DNA of 64,000 nucleotides, taken from assembly GCA_030447905.1 (NCBI GenBank), contig JAUJNZ010000006.1, forward strand, positions 69,813 to 133,812. The letters are read 5' to 3'. Origin of the DNA: Thermoleophilaceae bacterium (lineage in GTDB: Bacteria > Actinomycetota > Thermoleophilia > Solirubrobacterales > Thermoleophilaceae). Position numbers and translations under genes: made by a program. Under the pieces are notes generated by a model. It was not told where the DNA came from. It ran no database searches and was given only the letters and a program-made list of their open reading frames with translations. This document shows, one piece after another, positions 33,898-43,371 of this stretch. The first letter of the stretch is position 1, and each line of letters opens with the position of its first letter.

Positions 33898-35985
33898 TCA
33901 GAAGAGCGACTCCTGGGGTTCGGTCTGCGGCGTCCGAGGTCGCTCCGGGCGCTTCTGCGGAGGTGGACCGGGATCCTGCCCACGCAGCGTGGGCCGCGAC
34001 CCGCGCCGCTCACGCGCCACGAGCGCTCCGAGGCGCCGGCGCTCGTCCGCGGGGGCGTACGCGCCGCGGCGGTAGAGCTGCTCGTAGCGCCCGACGAGAT
34101 CCGGCCGGTGCTCGCGTAGCCAATCGAAGAAGATTCCGCGTACCTCTCCCCGCAGGTGGAGCGCGACGCCGGCGACACTCGTGGCGCCGGCCTCGCTCGC
34201 GAGCTCGAGGATCGGCTCCACCTGCTCCGGCGCGTCGTTGACGCCGGGCATGAGCGGAGCCACGAGCACCCCGGTCGGCACGCCCGCGCGGTTCAGCTCG
34301 GCGACGGCCTCTAGCCGCTTGCGCGGATGGGGGGTGTGCGGCTCGGTGGCGCGCCAGGCGCGCTCGTCGAGCGTCGGGACCGAGAGGTTGGCCTGGAAGC
34401 TCGTCCGGGCCGTAAGCTCGCGCAGCAGCTCGATGTCGCGCAGCAACAGCGGCGACTTGGTGAGCACCGAGCAGGGGTTGTGCGCATCGCGCAGCGCCTC
34501 CCAGATGGGCGGCATCAGTCGGTACCGGCTCTCGACCCACTGGTAGGGATCGGTGTTCGTGCCCAGCGCCACGTGCTCGCCTCGCCAAGACGGACGCGCC
34601 AGCTCGGCCCGAACGAGCTCGGGTGCATTGACCTTGACGACGATCTCGCGCTCGAAGTCGCGACCGGCCCCGAGGTCGAGGTAGGTGTGGGTGGGCCGCG
34701 CAAAGCAGTTGTGGCTCACGATCCCGTTCGCGATGAAGTCGCCCGTTTCGGTGGTCATGTCGAAGAGCGGGAGCTCGAAGCCGAGCGGCTCGACCGACTC
34801 CACCCGCAGCGGGGCGTCGGCCGTGACCGGCGCTCCCTCGACGGTGCGCTTGCGGTTGACCGCCGGATCGACGGTCTGAACGAAGCGCAGATGCTGCGCG
34901 GGGCCGCCGCGGAGGCGGACGCTGCACGGTCCGTCGCCGGCTCGAGCCGTCTCGACCGCATGCGGGATCTCGAGCCGGCGCAGGCAGAACGCCGACCACT
35001 CGATGATCTCGTCGTCGGATCCGAGGATGCGGCCGGCCTCGCCGCCACCGCCGCTTCCCTCGGCGTCGTAGATACCGCTCAGAAATCCCTTGCACCACTC
35101 CTCCGTCGCCGAGCGAGGCCAGCGAGCCAACCCCTTGGCCGTGGACGCGTCGGCCAGGGCCGAGGTGCGGATGGCGGTGCCTCCGCGGGTCGAGCCACCG
35201 GTCCCGGCGAGGGCGAACTGGCGGGTCGAGACTCCGAAGTCGCTGAGGTACTGCCGGGTGCGGCGCACCGCATCGAGATCGGCGATCGCCACGCGAAAGC
35301 GCTGGGGGTCTCCCCGCGCCCGGGCGGCACGGGCGCTCGCCGACGATCCGAGGCCGGCCTCGCTCCTTACGATGCCGCACAGGTAGCCCCTTCGGTAGTC
35401 GGTGGAGTGGCCGGGCGGCCGGAAGAGCCGACCCGTGCCGACCAGCCTGCTCCCGGGGCGCAGATGAGGACGGTTCAAAGGCCCCCGCTCAGAACCCGAG
35501 ACGTACCTCCAGCCTCGGTCGCTCAGGAAGCGGTGGTCACCGCCGGCGATCAGCTCGGTGCCGTCCTCGAGGGTCACGCGGTGGGCCGGCCTGACCGTCG
35601 ACCAATGGTCGAGCACACGCGTGAGGGCGTAACGGCGGAAGCGACCACGGCCGACAGTTCCGTAGATCCCATCCCCCACGCGAACGTCCTCGAGGGGCCG
35701 CGCGCGGCCGTCGGCCATGAGGATCGGCGTGTCTCCCGCGAGACAGTAGGTGCACGCGTGGGTGCATCCGCGATACGGATTGATCGTCCAGCGAAACGGC
35801 ATCCGCGAGCGCTTCGGCACCGAGTTGAGCGCCGACCGCGCTCGCACCTCGTAGAAGCGCACGTCGAGCGCCTCGGGCGCGTCGAAGGTCCGCACGCGCG
35901 CGGGCTCGGAGTAGCCCGCCAGGTGCCGCTCCTCTTCGCCGTCGATTCGGAGGTTGTCCCAGCGCACGAACGTACGTTCCCACAA
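33898..35985 (-). CDS. Rv2578c-family radical SAM protein interrupted by an intein
   Basis: A 695-residue precursor. After removal of residues 81-426 the host protein is 349 residues, the usual size, and closely follows mycobacterial Rv2578c (RGCTHACTY then CFARPTHTYLDL, VALGTNTDPYQ, VLVAPLMPGVND). The 4Fe-4S motif CxxxCxxC uses Cys74, Cys78 and the Cys right after the intein (Cys427), so the enzyme cannot bind its cluster until splicing occurs. The reaction is unknown; SplB-like similarity is the usual annotation. A GTG at 35967 could be the true start. It lies 18 bp after yjbQ on the same strand and is probably cotranscribed. Confidence 0.9.
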   Translation of the reverse strand: MWERTFVRWDNLRIDGEEERHLAGYSEPARVRTFDAPEALDVRFYEVRARSALNSVPKRSRMPFRWTINPYRGCTHACTYCLAGDTPILMADGRARPLEDVRVGDGIYGTVGRGRFRRYALTRVLDHWSTVRPAHRVTLEDGTELIAGGDHRFLSDRGWRYVSGSERGPLNRPHLRPGSRLVGTGRLFRPPGHSTDYRRGYLCGIVRSEAGLGSSASARAARARGDPQRFRVAIADLDAVRRTRQYLSDFGVSTRQFALAGTGGSTRGGTAIRTSALADASTAKGLARWPRSATEEWCKGFLSGIYDAEGSGGGGEAGRILGSDDEIIEWSAFCLRRLEIPHAVETARAGDGPCSVRLRGGPAQHLRFVQTVDPAVNRKRTVEGAPVTADAPLRVESVEPLGFELPLFDMTTETGDFIANGIVSHNCFARPTHTYLDLGAGRDFEREIVVKVNAPELVRAELARPSWRGEHVALGTNTDPYQWVESRYRLMPPIWEALRDAHNPCSVLTKSPLLLRDIELLRELTARTSFQANLSVPTLDERAWRATEPHTPHPRKRLEAVAELNRAGVPTGVLVAPLMPGVNDAPEQVEPILELASEAGATSVAGVALHLRGEVRGIFFDWLREHRPDLVGRYEQLYRRGAYAPADERRRLGALVARERRGSRPTLRGQDPGPPPQKRPERPRTPQTEPQESLF
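34708..35745 (-). mobile_element. intein with LAGLIDADG homing endonuclease
   Basis: A 346-residue class 1 intein (residues 81-426 of the precursor). Block A is CLAGDTPILMADG with Cys1. Block B is AGGDHRFLSDRGW with the His. Block F is LFDMTTETGDFIANG, and block G is IVSHN followed by Cys+1. Between lie two LAGLIDADG-like helices, GYLCGIVRSEAGLG and GFLSGIYDAEGSGG, each with an acidic residue, so the endonuclease may still cut. The insertion point, just before the third cluster Cys, is the most conserved part of the host gene, as expected for homing. Confidence 0.92.
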
Positions 35986-36003
35986 CCGCCGGACGGATCC
36001 GGC

Positions 36004-36438
36004 TCAGCCGCCCCGGCGCTCCTCTCCCCACGCCGTGACCAGGAGCGTGCGCGGCCCGCCTTGCTCACGGTGCTCGCACAGGTAGATCCCCTGCCAGGTC
36101 CCCAAGGCGAGCCGTCCCTGCGCCACGGGGAGCGTCACAGAGCTTCCGAGCAGCGAGGTCTTGATGTGCGCGGGCATGTCGTCCGGCCCCTCCGAGCGGT
36201 GGGTCCAGTAGGGCGCGTCCTCGGGCACCGCGGCGTCGAACCAGGAGCGGAAGTCATGCAGCACCGCGGTGGCCGCGTTCTCGTTCAGGGTCAGCGAGGC
36301 AGAGGTGTGACGCATGAACACGTGGAGCAGGCCGATCTCGAGCCGGTCGAGCTCGGGCAGGCCGTCCGCGACCTCTTCGCTGACCAAGTGGAAGCCGCGC
36401 GGGCGACCGGTCAGGCTCAGCTCTCGTTGGGCCCACAT
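36004..36438 (-). CDS. YjbQ/UPF0047 family protein
   Basis: A 144-residue protein with the UPF0047 signatures HTSASLTLNENA, DDMPAHIKTSLLG and LALGTWQGIYLCEHR. Conserved His residues in these motifs form the presumed active site. Escherichia coli YjbQ has weak thiamine-phosphate synthase activity in vivo; the real substrate is not settled. It heads a two-gene leftward unit with the radical SAM gene and is divergent from the cupredoxin gene. Confidence 0.9.
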   Translation of the reverse strand: MWAQRELSLTGRPRGFHLVSEEVADGLPELDRLEIGLLHVFMRHTSASLTLNENAATAVLHDFRSWFDAAVPEDAPYWTHRSEGPDDMPAHIKTSLLGSSVTLPVAQGRLALGTWQGIYLCEHREQGGPRTLLVTAWGEERRGG

Positions 36439-36564
36439 CGCCGGTCAACCGTAGCCGAGCCGCGCCCGCTTCCGTTTTCGGTTAGTTTCCCGGCCTGCGC
36501 CGTCGCGGCGGCGCAGTGAAGAGCAGGGTCGGGAGTTCTAGGACGAGCGAGAAAGCGGGGCGGT

Positions 36565-37029
36565 ATGCGGGCGATGAGGTACTTGGGTCTGTTCATCGCG
36601 ACGGCTCTGGTCGTCGCGGGATGCGGGGGCGGGGGCGGAGCAGCCGCCGGGCCGGTGTCGTCGAGCGGCCCGTACGCGCCAACCTTCCAACCGCCCTGCC
36701 AGGTGCTTGAGGGCCGCACGGTCGTCGACATCCGGGAGACCGAGTACGTCTGCGACGAGCTCACCATCCCGGCCGAGACCCAGGTCATCTGGACCAACAG
36801 CGACGAGGTCGAGCACAGCGTCACCAAGACGAGCGGCCCCGGGGCTGACTTCAACTCCGGACCGCTACAGCCCGGCTCCACCTTCAGCCAGGTCCTGGAC
36901 GAGACCGGGGAGTACAAGATCGTCGACGAGGAGAGCAAGGGCGATACTCGTCCCACGATGACGATCGTCGTCGAGGAGAAGGAAGAGATCGAGCCGGCGC
37001 CCGGCGGACAGCCCGGGGGCACGCCCTAG
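36565..37029 (+). CDS. cupredoxin-fold lipoprotein lacking the copper ligands
   Basis: A 154-residue lipoprotein (lipobox VVAGC, residues 16-20) with a plastocyanin-like fold: VIWTNSDEVEHSVTKTSG, then SGPLQPGSTFSQVLDETGEY and TMTIVV. The first His ligand remains (VEHSV), but the loop that normally reads YxCxxHPxM is IVDEESKGDTRPTM and lacks both Cys and His. It therefore probably does not bind type 1 copper. Two extra Cys (PPCQVLEG and EYVCDEL) may form a disulphide. It is followed after 11 bp by the DUF2079 gene. Confidence 0.75.
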   Translation: MRAMRYLGLFIATALVVAGCGGGGGAAAGPVSSSGPYAPTFQPPCQVLEGRTVVDIRETEYVCDELTIPAETQVIWTNSDEVEHSVTKTSGPGADFNSGPLQPGSTFSQVLDETGEYKIVDEESKGDTRPTMTIVVEEKEEIEPAPGGQPGGTP

Positions 37030-37040
37030 ACACAGCCGCC

Positions 37041-38561
37041 GTGGGAAGGTCGAAGCTCGGCATCGCCCTCCGCGGTGAAGGCAGGAGCCTCGGCGAGCTC
37101 GCGCGACGCGAGCCCGCCCTGCTCGTTGCCTGCGCCGCGGTGGCGGTCGTCTACTCGGTCTTCTCGTTCCTCAACCACTTCCACTACAACAGCGGGACCG
37201 ACCTGGCGATCTTCGACCAGGCGATCTGGCACTACAGCCGGTTCGAGGCGCCGACATCGACGTTCCTGTCTCCGTTCGGGTACGGCAACTTCCTGGGGGA
37301 CCACTTCGAGCCGATCCTGATCGGACTCGCACCGCTCTACTGGATCTGGGACAACGCCGGCGTCCTCTTGATCGCCCAGGCGTTGCTGCTCTCGGCGTCG
37401 ATCGTGCCCGTCTACGTCTTCTGCCGGCGCCGCCTCGGGCGCGCCGGCGGCTACCTCATGGCGACCGCGTACGTCTCGTTCTGGGGCGTCGCCTCGGCCC
37501 TCGCCTTCGGCTTCCACGAGGTCGCTTTCGTACCGCTGCTACTCGGGCTGATCCTGCTCGCCGTGGAGGACCGTCGCTGGCGAGCCTTCGCCGTCCTGGT
37601 CTTCGTCCTCCTGCTCGTCAAGGAGAACATGGCCGTGCTCGTCGCGTTCATCGGTCTCTACGTCGGGGTGACCCAGAAGGAGTGGCGCCGAGGGGCCATC
37701 ACCGCCGCCGTGGGCGTGACCTGGTTCGTGCTCGCCACCGACGTGATCCAGCCTCTCTTCGCGGACGGGCGGGACTACCGCCACTGGATGTACGGAGCGA
37801 TCGGCCGAGACCTGACGAGCGCGCTCGTCAACATCGTCACCGACCCCACCCGCCTGCCCGAGGTCTTCTTCTCGGGCACGTTCGACCCCGGGAAGTCCTG
37901 GGCGACCTCGACGAAGGTCGGGACGCTCGGGCTTCTCTTCGCCCCCTTCTTCGGGTTGGCGCTGCTCTCCCCGATCGGGCTGCTGGCGGCTCCTCTCCTG
38001 CTCGAGCGCATGCTCGCGGGCAACCCGTGGCTGTGGACTCCCTTCCTTCACTACTCGCTGACGATCGCCCCGGTTCTCGTCATGGCCTCGGCCGATGCGC
38101 TCGCGCGGCTAGCGCGCTGGCGGCCGCTCGTGCCGCGGGCGCGGACCGTCCTCGTCGGGGGCGCCGCGGCGATCGCCGTGGCCAACGTGGCCGTCGCGAC
38201 GAAGTTCCCGCTCGCCGACATGGCGGATCCTGACTTCTACCGGCCCTCGGCCGAGGACCGGGCGCGTCAGGCCGCCCTCTCGCGCATCCCGCCGAACGCG
38301 TCGGTGCTCACCGGAAGCCGGATGATGCCCCACCTCACCCATCGCGATGAGGTCTACGACATGCGCGCCTATAGGAAGGAGCCCGAGTACATCGTCACCG
38401 ATCCGGCCGAGTACTTCTGGACGCGCTGGCCAAAGGCGGGTTACTTCGATCGCCAGCGCCTGTTCATCGACAAGGGCGGACGCTACGAGCCGGTCTTCTA
38501 TCAGGGCGACTACGTCGTCCTTCGGCGGCGCACCACCTTCGCCTCCGACAAGGCCGAGTAG
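37041..38561 (+). CDS. DUF2079 multi-pass membrane protein
   Basis: A 506-residue integral membrane protein with about eleven helices. DUF2079 hallmarks are HYNSGTDLAIFDQAIWHYS near residue 50, FGNFLGDHFEPIL-like sequence (YGNFLGDHFEPILIGLAPLY), and AFGFHEVAFVPLLLGLIL. The fold resembles GT-C glycosyltransferases, with an acidic pair in the first extracytoplasmic loop, but no activity is proven. The C-terminal 130 residues are soluble. GTG start 11 bp after the cupredoxin gene. It sits directly upstream of the ATP synthase operon. Confidence 0.85.
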   Translation: MGRSKLGIALRGEGRSLGELARREPALLVACAAVAVVYSVFSFLNHFHYNSGTDLAIFDQAIWHYSRFEAPTSTFLSPFGYGNFLGDHFEPILIGLAPLYWIWDNAGVLLIAQALLLSASIVPVYVFCRRRLGRAGGYLMATAYVSFWGVASALAFGFHEVAFVPLLLGLILLAVEDRRWRAFAVLVFVLLLVKENMAVLVAFIGLYVGVTQKEWRRGAITAAVGVTWFVLATDVIQPLFADGRDYRHWMYGAIGRDLTSALVNIVTDPTRLPEVFFSGTFDPGKSWATSTKVGTLGLLFAPFFGLALLSPIGLLAAPLLLERMLAGNPWLWTPFLHYSLTIAPVLVMASADALARLARWRPLVPRARTVLVGGAAAIAVANVAVATKFPLADMADPDFYRPSAEDRARQAALSRIPPNASVLTGSRMMPHLTHRDEVYDMRAYRKEPEYIVTDPAEYFWTRWPKAGYFDRQRLFIDKGGRYEPVFYQGDYVVLRRRTTFASDKAE

Positions 38562-38607
38562 GGCACCTTCGAGCGTGTTACAAAGCGTCACAAGCTCGGC
38601 GCTCATG

Positions 38608-38613
38608 TAGACT
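38608..38613 (+). promoter_or_regulatory. candidate -10 box of the ATP synthase operon
   Basis: TAGACT with an upstream TG (TGTAGACT) resembles an extended -10 element, in the only gap before the operon (38562-38683). The start would lie near 38620, giving a leader of about 64 bases that contains a CCCGGGCGCGATCGGGAG hairpin. No clear -35 is present. Confidence 0.45.
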
Positions 38614-38683
38614 CCCGGGCGCGATCGGGAGACCGCCGCGGGCACGCCGCTCGCCGCCTCGCCGTCGCTACGAAACCTTCTCC

Positions 38684-38896
38684 GTGCCGAACTCCGATCC
38701 CCAGCCCGCGCGTCCCGCTCGCCCGAGCGGCGCGACCGCGGGCTTCCTCCTGCTCGCCACCGTCCTGCTGTGCGCGGGCGTCGGCGCCGGCATCGGCGCC
38801 CTTCTCGACGCGGTCGCCCCGCTCCTCATCCTCGGGACCTTCGCCGGCTTCGGCGCCGGCTTCACCCTTGTCTACTCGCGCTACCGCACTCTCTGA
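38684..38896 (+). CDS. small AtpZ/AtpI-like membrane protein
   Basis: A 70-residue protein with two membrane helices (GFLLLATVLLCAGVGAGIGA and LLILGTFAGFGAGFTLVYS), Gly-rich as in AtpZ/AtpI-type proteins found at the head of F-type ATPase operons. Those proteins are linked to c-ring assembly or Mg/Ca transport. GTG start. It overlaps the next reading frame by 29 bases. The family call rests on size, helix pattern and position. Confidence 0.65.
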   Translation: MPNSDPQPARPARPSGATAGFLLLATVLLCAGVGAGIGALLDAVAPLLILGTFAGFGAGFTLVYSRYRTL

Positions 38897-39278
38897 CCAG
38901 AGCATCCTGCGCGTCCTGCGCTACCTCGACCTCGTGGGGCTGGTGGTCGCCCTGCCGGTGTTCCTGATCGCCGACCTGCCCATGCTGGGCTACGCGGTGG
39001 CCGCGGGGGCGTGGGTCCTCCAGCGAGGAGCTCGTGAGTTGATCCTGCGCCGCGCCGCGGCCGCGCAGGACGTGCGGACCACCGTCGGGCTCACCGCTGC
39101 GAGCATGATCGTCCGCGGCTGGCTCGTCGCCCTGGCGATCTTCGCGGTGGGGCTCAGCGATAGCGAGTCCGGGCTCGCGGCGGCGGTCCTGTTCCTGCTC
39201 CTGTTCACGCTCGCCTTCAGCATGCAGGCGATCCTGCGCCCGCTCGAACCCTCGCCCGCGCGAAGGACCGAGCGGTGA
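38868..39278 (+). CDS. AtpI-like membrane protein, second gene of the atp operon
   Basis: A 136-residue protein with four membrane helices (YLDLVGLVVALPVFLIADL, LGYAVAAGAWVLQRG, SMIVRGWLVALAIFAVGL and LAAAVLFLLLFTLAFSM). It sits where Mycobacterium has Rv1303, an AtpI-like protein, just before atpB, and its stop overlaps the atpB start. Start is taken at TTG inside the preceding gene; a later start is possible. An assembly role for the membrane sector is inferred from position only. Confidence 0.65.
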   Translation: MSTRATALSDQSILRVLRYLDLVGLVVALPVFLIADLPMLGYAVAAGAWVLQRGARELILRRAAAAQDVRTTVGLTAASMIVRGWLVALAIFAVGLSDSESGLAAAVLFLLLFTLAFSMQAILRPLEPSPARRTER

Positions 39279-40213
39279 GCGCCGCGAACGCATCCGGGCA
39301 GGAGAGCTCCGGCGGACTCGCCACCAAGTGGAAGGTCCTGATCGGGGTCAGCGTCTACCTGGCCGTGGTGATCGCGGTCGCCCTGCTGGTGCCGCCCGGC
39401 CCGCCCGGAGAGCCGCCGATCACGGAGTTCGAGCTCGACCCGTGGATCCTGCTCCCCCTCGGGCCCATCGACATGAGCATCAACAAGGCGGTCGTGCTCG
39501 TATTCGCGGCGTGCGCCATCACCGTCGGGGTGATGCTCTACATCGCCGGACGCATGCAGGCGCGCCCCAATCGGGTCCAGACCGCCGTCGAGGCGGCCTA
39601 CGACCTCACGCGCAGCCAGATCACGCTCGGCAACATGGACCGCGCGATGGGCGCTCGCTGGTTCCCGCTGATCGCGACCCTGTTTCTCTTCATCGTCGTG
39701 TCGAACCTGATCGGCTACCTGCCGCTGCCCACCAACACCCACAAGCCCGTGCCGATCTTCGGCTTCGAGGTCCCGTCACTCGCCGTCTACGCGGCGACGG
39801 CGAACATCTCCGTGCCGCTCGTGCTGACCCTGGTGGTGTTCTTCGCCTACAACATCCAGGGCATGATCAAGAAGGGGCCGATCCAGTACTTCAAGGGCTG
39901 GATTCCGGCGGGGACGCCGGACAACTTCTTCGCGAAGCTGGGGCTCTTCACGATCGAGAGCATCTCGCACTTCGTCCGCGTCATCTCTCTGTCGGTGCGG
40001 CTGTTCGCCAACCTGCTGGCGGGGCACCTCCTGATCCTCTTCATGGCCGGAGGTCTCGCGGTGATCCTCGGCATCGCCGCGGTGGGCGTCGTCACCCTCC
40101 CCGCCGCGATCGCCTTCTTCATCTTCGAGGTCGTGCTGATCGCCGGGCTGCAGGCCTTCATCTTTGCCATCCTCACCGCCATCTACGTCGGTGAGGCAAC
40201 CTCGGAGCACTAA
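39275..40213 (+). CDS. atpB: ATP synthase F0 subunit a
   Basis: A 312-residue subunit a, which forms the proton half-channels. The essential Arg is Arg242 in ISLSVRLFANLLAGHLL, and ATANISVPLVLTLVVFF and LQAFIFAILTAIYVGEA are standard. Six or so membrane helices are seen. The N-terminal 55 residues, with a Pro-rich loop (VPPGPPGEPPITE), are longer than in most homologues. GTG start overlaps the preceding stop. First core gene of atpBEFHAGDC. Confidence 0.96.
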   Translation: MSAANASGQESSGGLATKWKVLIGVSVYLAVVIAVALLVPPGPPGEPPITEFELDPWILLPLGPIDMSINKAVVLVFAACAITVGVMLYIAGRMQARPNRVQTAVEAAYDLTRSQITLGNMDRAMGARWFPLIATLFLFIVVSNLIGYLPLPTNTHKPVPIFGFEVPSLAVYAATANISVPLVLTLVVFFAYNIQGMIKKGPIQYFKGWIPAGTPDNFFAKLGLFTIESISHFVRVISLSVRLFANLLAGHLLILFMAGGLAVILGIAAVGVVTLPAAIAFFIFEVVLIAGLQAFIFAILTAIYVGEATSEH

Positions 40214-40225
40214 GGGAGGAAGGAC

Positions 40226-40492
40226 ATGGAAGCACTAGTAGATATCGGCTTGCTGACGCCCCTGGCCCAGAGCACGAAGGGAATCGCCCTCGGAGTCGGC
40301 GCCGGGCTCGGGACGATCGGCCCCGGCATCGGCGTCGGCTATATCTTCGGCAAGGTGATCGAGTCGGTCACGCGCCAGCCCGAGATGCGCGACGAGATCA
40401 CGAGCATCCAGTGGCTCGGCTTCGCCCTGACCGAGGCGATCATCTTCTACGCGTTCATCTTCGGCCTGATCGCGTTCTTCCTCTCCGAGTGA
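40226..40492 (+). CDS. atpE: ATP synthase F0 subunit c
   Basis: An 88-residue two-helix subunit of the rotor ring. The Gly-rich first helix is GVGAGLGTIGPGIGVGYIFG, the polar loop is RQPEM, and the ion-carrying carboxylate is Glu70 in FALTEAIIFYAF. The residue after Glu is Ala, not the Ser/Thr of sodium-binding rings, which favours protons. RBS GGGAGGAAGGA precedes the ATG. The stop overlaps the atpF start (TGATG). Confidence 0.97.
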   Translation: MEALVDIGLLTPLAQSTKGIALGVGAGLGTIGPGIGVGYIFGKVIESVTRQPEMRDEITSIQWLGFALTEAIIFYAFIFGLIAFFLSE

Positions 40493-41085
40493 TGGAGGCC
40501 TTCGGTCTGGCTACGCCCATCGCGGCGGGCGGCGAGTTCCTCGTCTCACCCAACATCGGGCTGATGATCTGGACGCTGCTGGCCTTCGGGGCCACGTTCC
40601 TGATCCTACGCAAGTACGCGTTCCCCAAGATCGCCGAGGGGCTCGACAAGCGCCGCAAGGCGATCGAGGAGTCGATCGACCACGCCGAGCACACCCGCCA
40701 GGAGGCCGACAAGATCCTCGCCGAGTACCGCGAGCGCCTCCAGGAGGCGCGCTCGCAGGCCGACGACATCGTGCAGCGGGCCCACCGGGCGGGCGAGCAC
40801 GTCGAGGAGCAGTCCAAGCAGGACGCCAAGCAGCAGCACGACGAGATGATGGAGTCGACCCGCCGCGAGATCGAGCGGGAGACCCAGCGCTCGCTCGAGC
40901 AGATCCGCCGCGAGGTGGCCACGCTGACGGTGACGGCGACCGAGAAGCTCACGCGCAAGTCCCTCGAAGACGAGGACCATCAGCGGCTCGTGCGCGAGGC
41001 CCTCGACGAGGTCGACTTCTCGCGACTCGCGCCCGCCGGAGCCGACACCTCGAGCAGCGGCGAGAACGGACAGGGGGGCAGCTAG
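40492..41085 (+). CDS. atpF: ATP synthase F0 subunit b
   Basis: A 197-residue peripheral stalk subunit. One membrane helix (IGLMIWTLLAFGATFLIL, residues 21-38) is followed by a long charged coiled coil (KRRKAIEESIDHAEHTRQEA onward). The C-terminal tail (APAGADTSSSGENGQGGS) is a short low-complexity extension of about 20 residues. ATG overlaps the atpE stop by one base, so translation is coupled. Confidence 0.95.
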   Translation: MEAFGLATPIAAGGEFLVSPNIGLMIWTLLAFGATFLILRKYAFPKIAEGLDKRRKAIEESIDHAEHTRQEADKILAEYRERLQEARSQADDIVQRAHRAGEHVEEQSKQDAKQQHDEMMESTRREIERETQRSLEQIRREVATLTVTATEKLTRKSLEDEDHQRLVREALDEVDFSRLAPAGADTSSSGENGQGGS

Positions 41086-41089
41086 GTAC

Positions 41090-41620
41090 ATGCAGGACCT
41101 GGCCGACGTCTACGCACGCTCGCTGTTCGAGGTCGCCCAAGAGCACGACTCGCTGGACGAGATCCACGAGCAGCTCGGCGAGTTCGCCGATGCGGTCAGC
41201 GAGAACCGGGACCTGCAGATGTTCCTGTTCTCGCCCTACTTCTCGGCCCAGGAGAAGAAGGAGTCGCTCGGGAAGCTGATCGAGGGCGCCGACGACGAGT
41301 TCTTTCGCTTCCTCGAGCTGCTGGCCGAGCGCCATCGCCTGCCGGTCGTCTTCCGCGTGCGCAGCACGTTCGACGACATGTGGGCGGAAGAGCGCAAGCG
41401 GCTCGAGGTGGAGATCACGAGCGCCGTCGCGCTCGACGACGAGACCGTGAGGAGCATCGGCGAGCGGATCGAGGAGCAGACCGGCCGCGACGTTCAGCTC
41501 GAGGCGCGGGTGGATCCCGACGTGCTCGGAGGGATCGTCCTCCGGGTTGGCAACATGGTGCTCGACACGAGCCTACGCGCTCGGCTCGAGCGGCTGCGCA
41601 GACAGGTGACGAGCGCCTAG
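41090..41620 (+). CDS. atpH: ATP synthase F1 subunit delta
   Basis: A 176-residue delta subunit (OSCP) that links the b stalk to the top of the alpha-beta hexamer. The N-terminus (MQDLADVYARSLFEVAQEHD) and the C-terminal signature (ARVDPDVLGGIVLRVGNMVL, then DTSLRARLERLRRQ) are typical. Length is normal, and it is the one larger F1 subunit here without an acidic insertion. It follows atpF after 4 bp. A 59-bp gap, with GGGAGAGG as part of the RBS, precedes atpA. Confidence 0.95.
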   Translation: MQDLADVYARSLFEVAQEHDSLDEIHEQLGEFADAVSENRDLQMFLFSPYFSAQEKKESLGKLIEGADDEFFRFLELLAERHRLPVVFRVRSTFDDMWAEERKRLEVEITSAVALDDETVRSIGERIEEQTGRDVQLEARVDPDVLGGIVLRVGNMVLDTSLRARLERLRRQVTSA

Positions 41621-41679
41621 GTGGCGCGACGCTCACGGGAGGGTCCGAACATGCAGAACGGGAGAGGTAGCGACGACAC

Positions 41680-43350
<1,671 letters not shown>

Positions 43351-43371
43351 TCGCCGCGCGGGCGAGCAGCC

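Noticed and set aside
35090-36519. Long plus-strand frame antisense to the intein and radical SAM gene
   Set aside because: Its composition is that of a GC-rich shadow frame, and the opposite strand carries all intein and radical SAM motifs in one frame.
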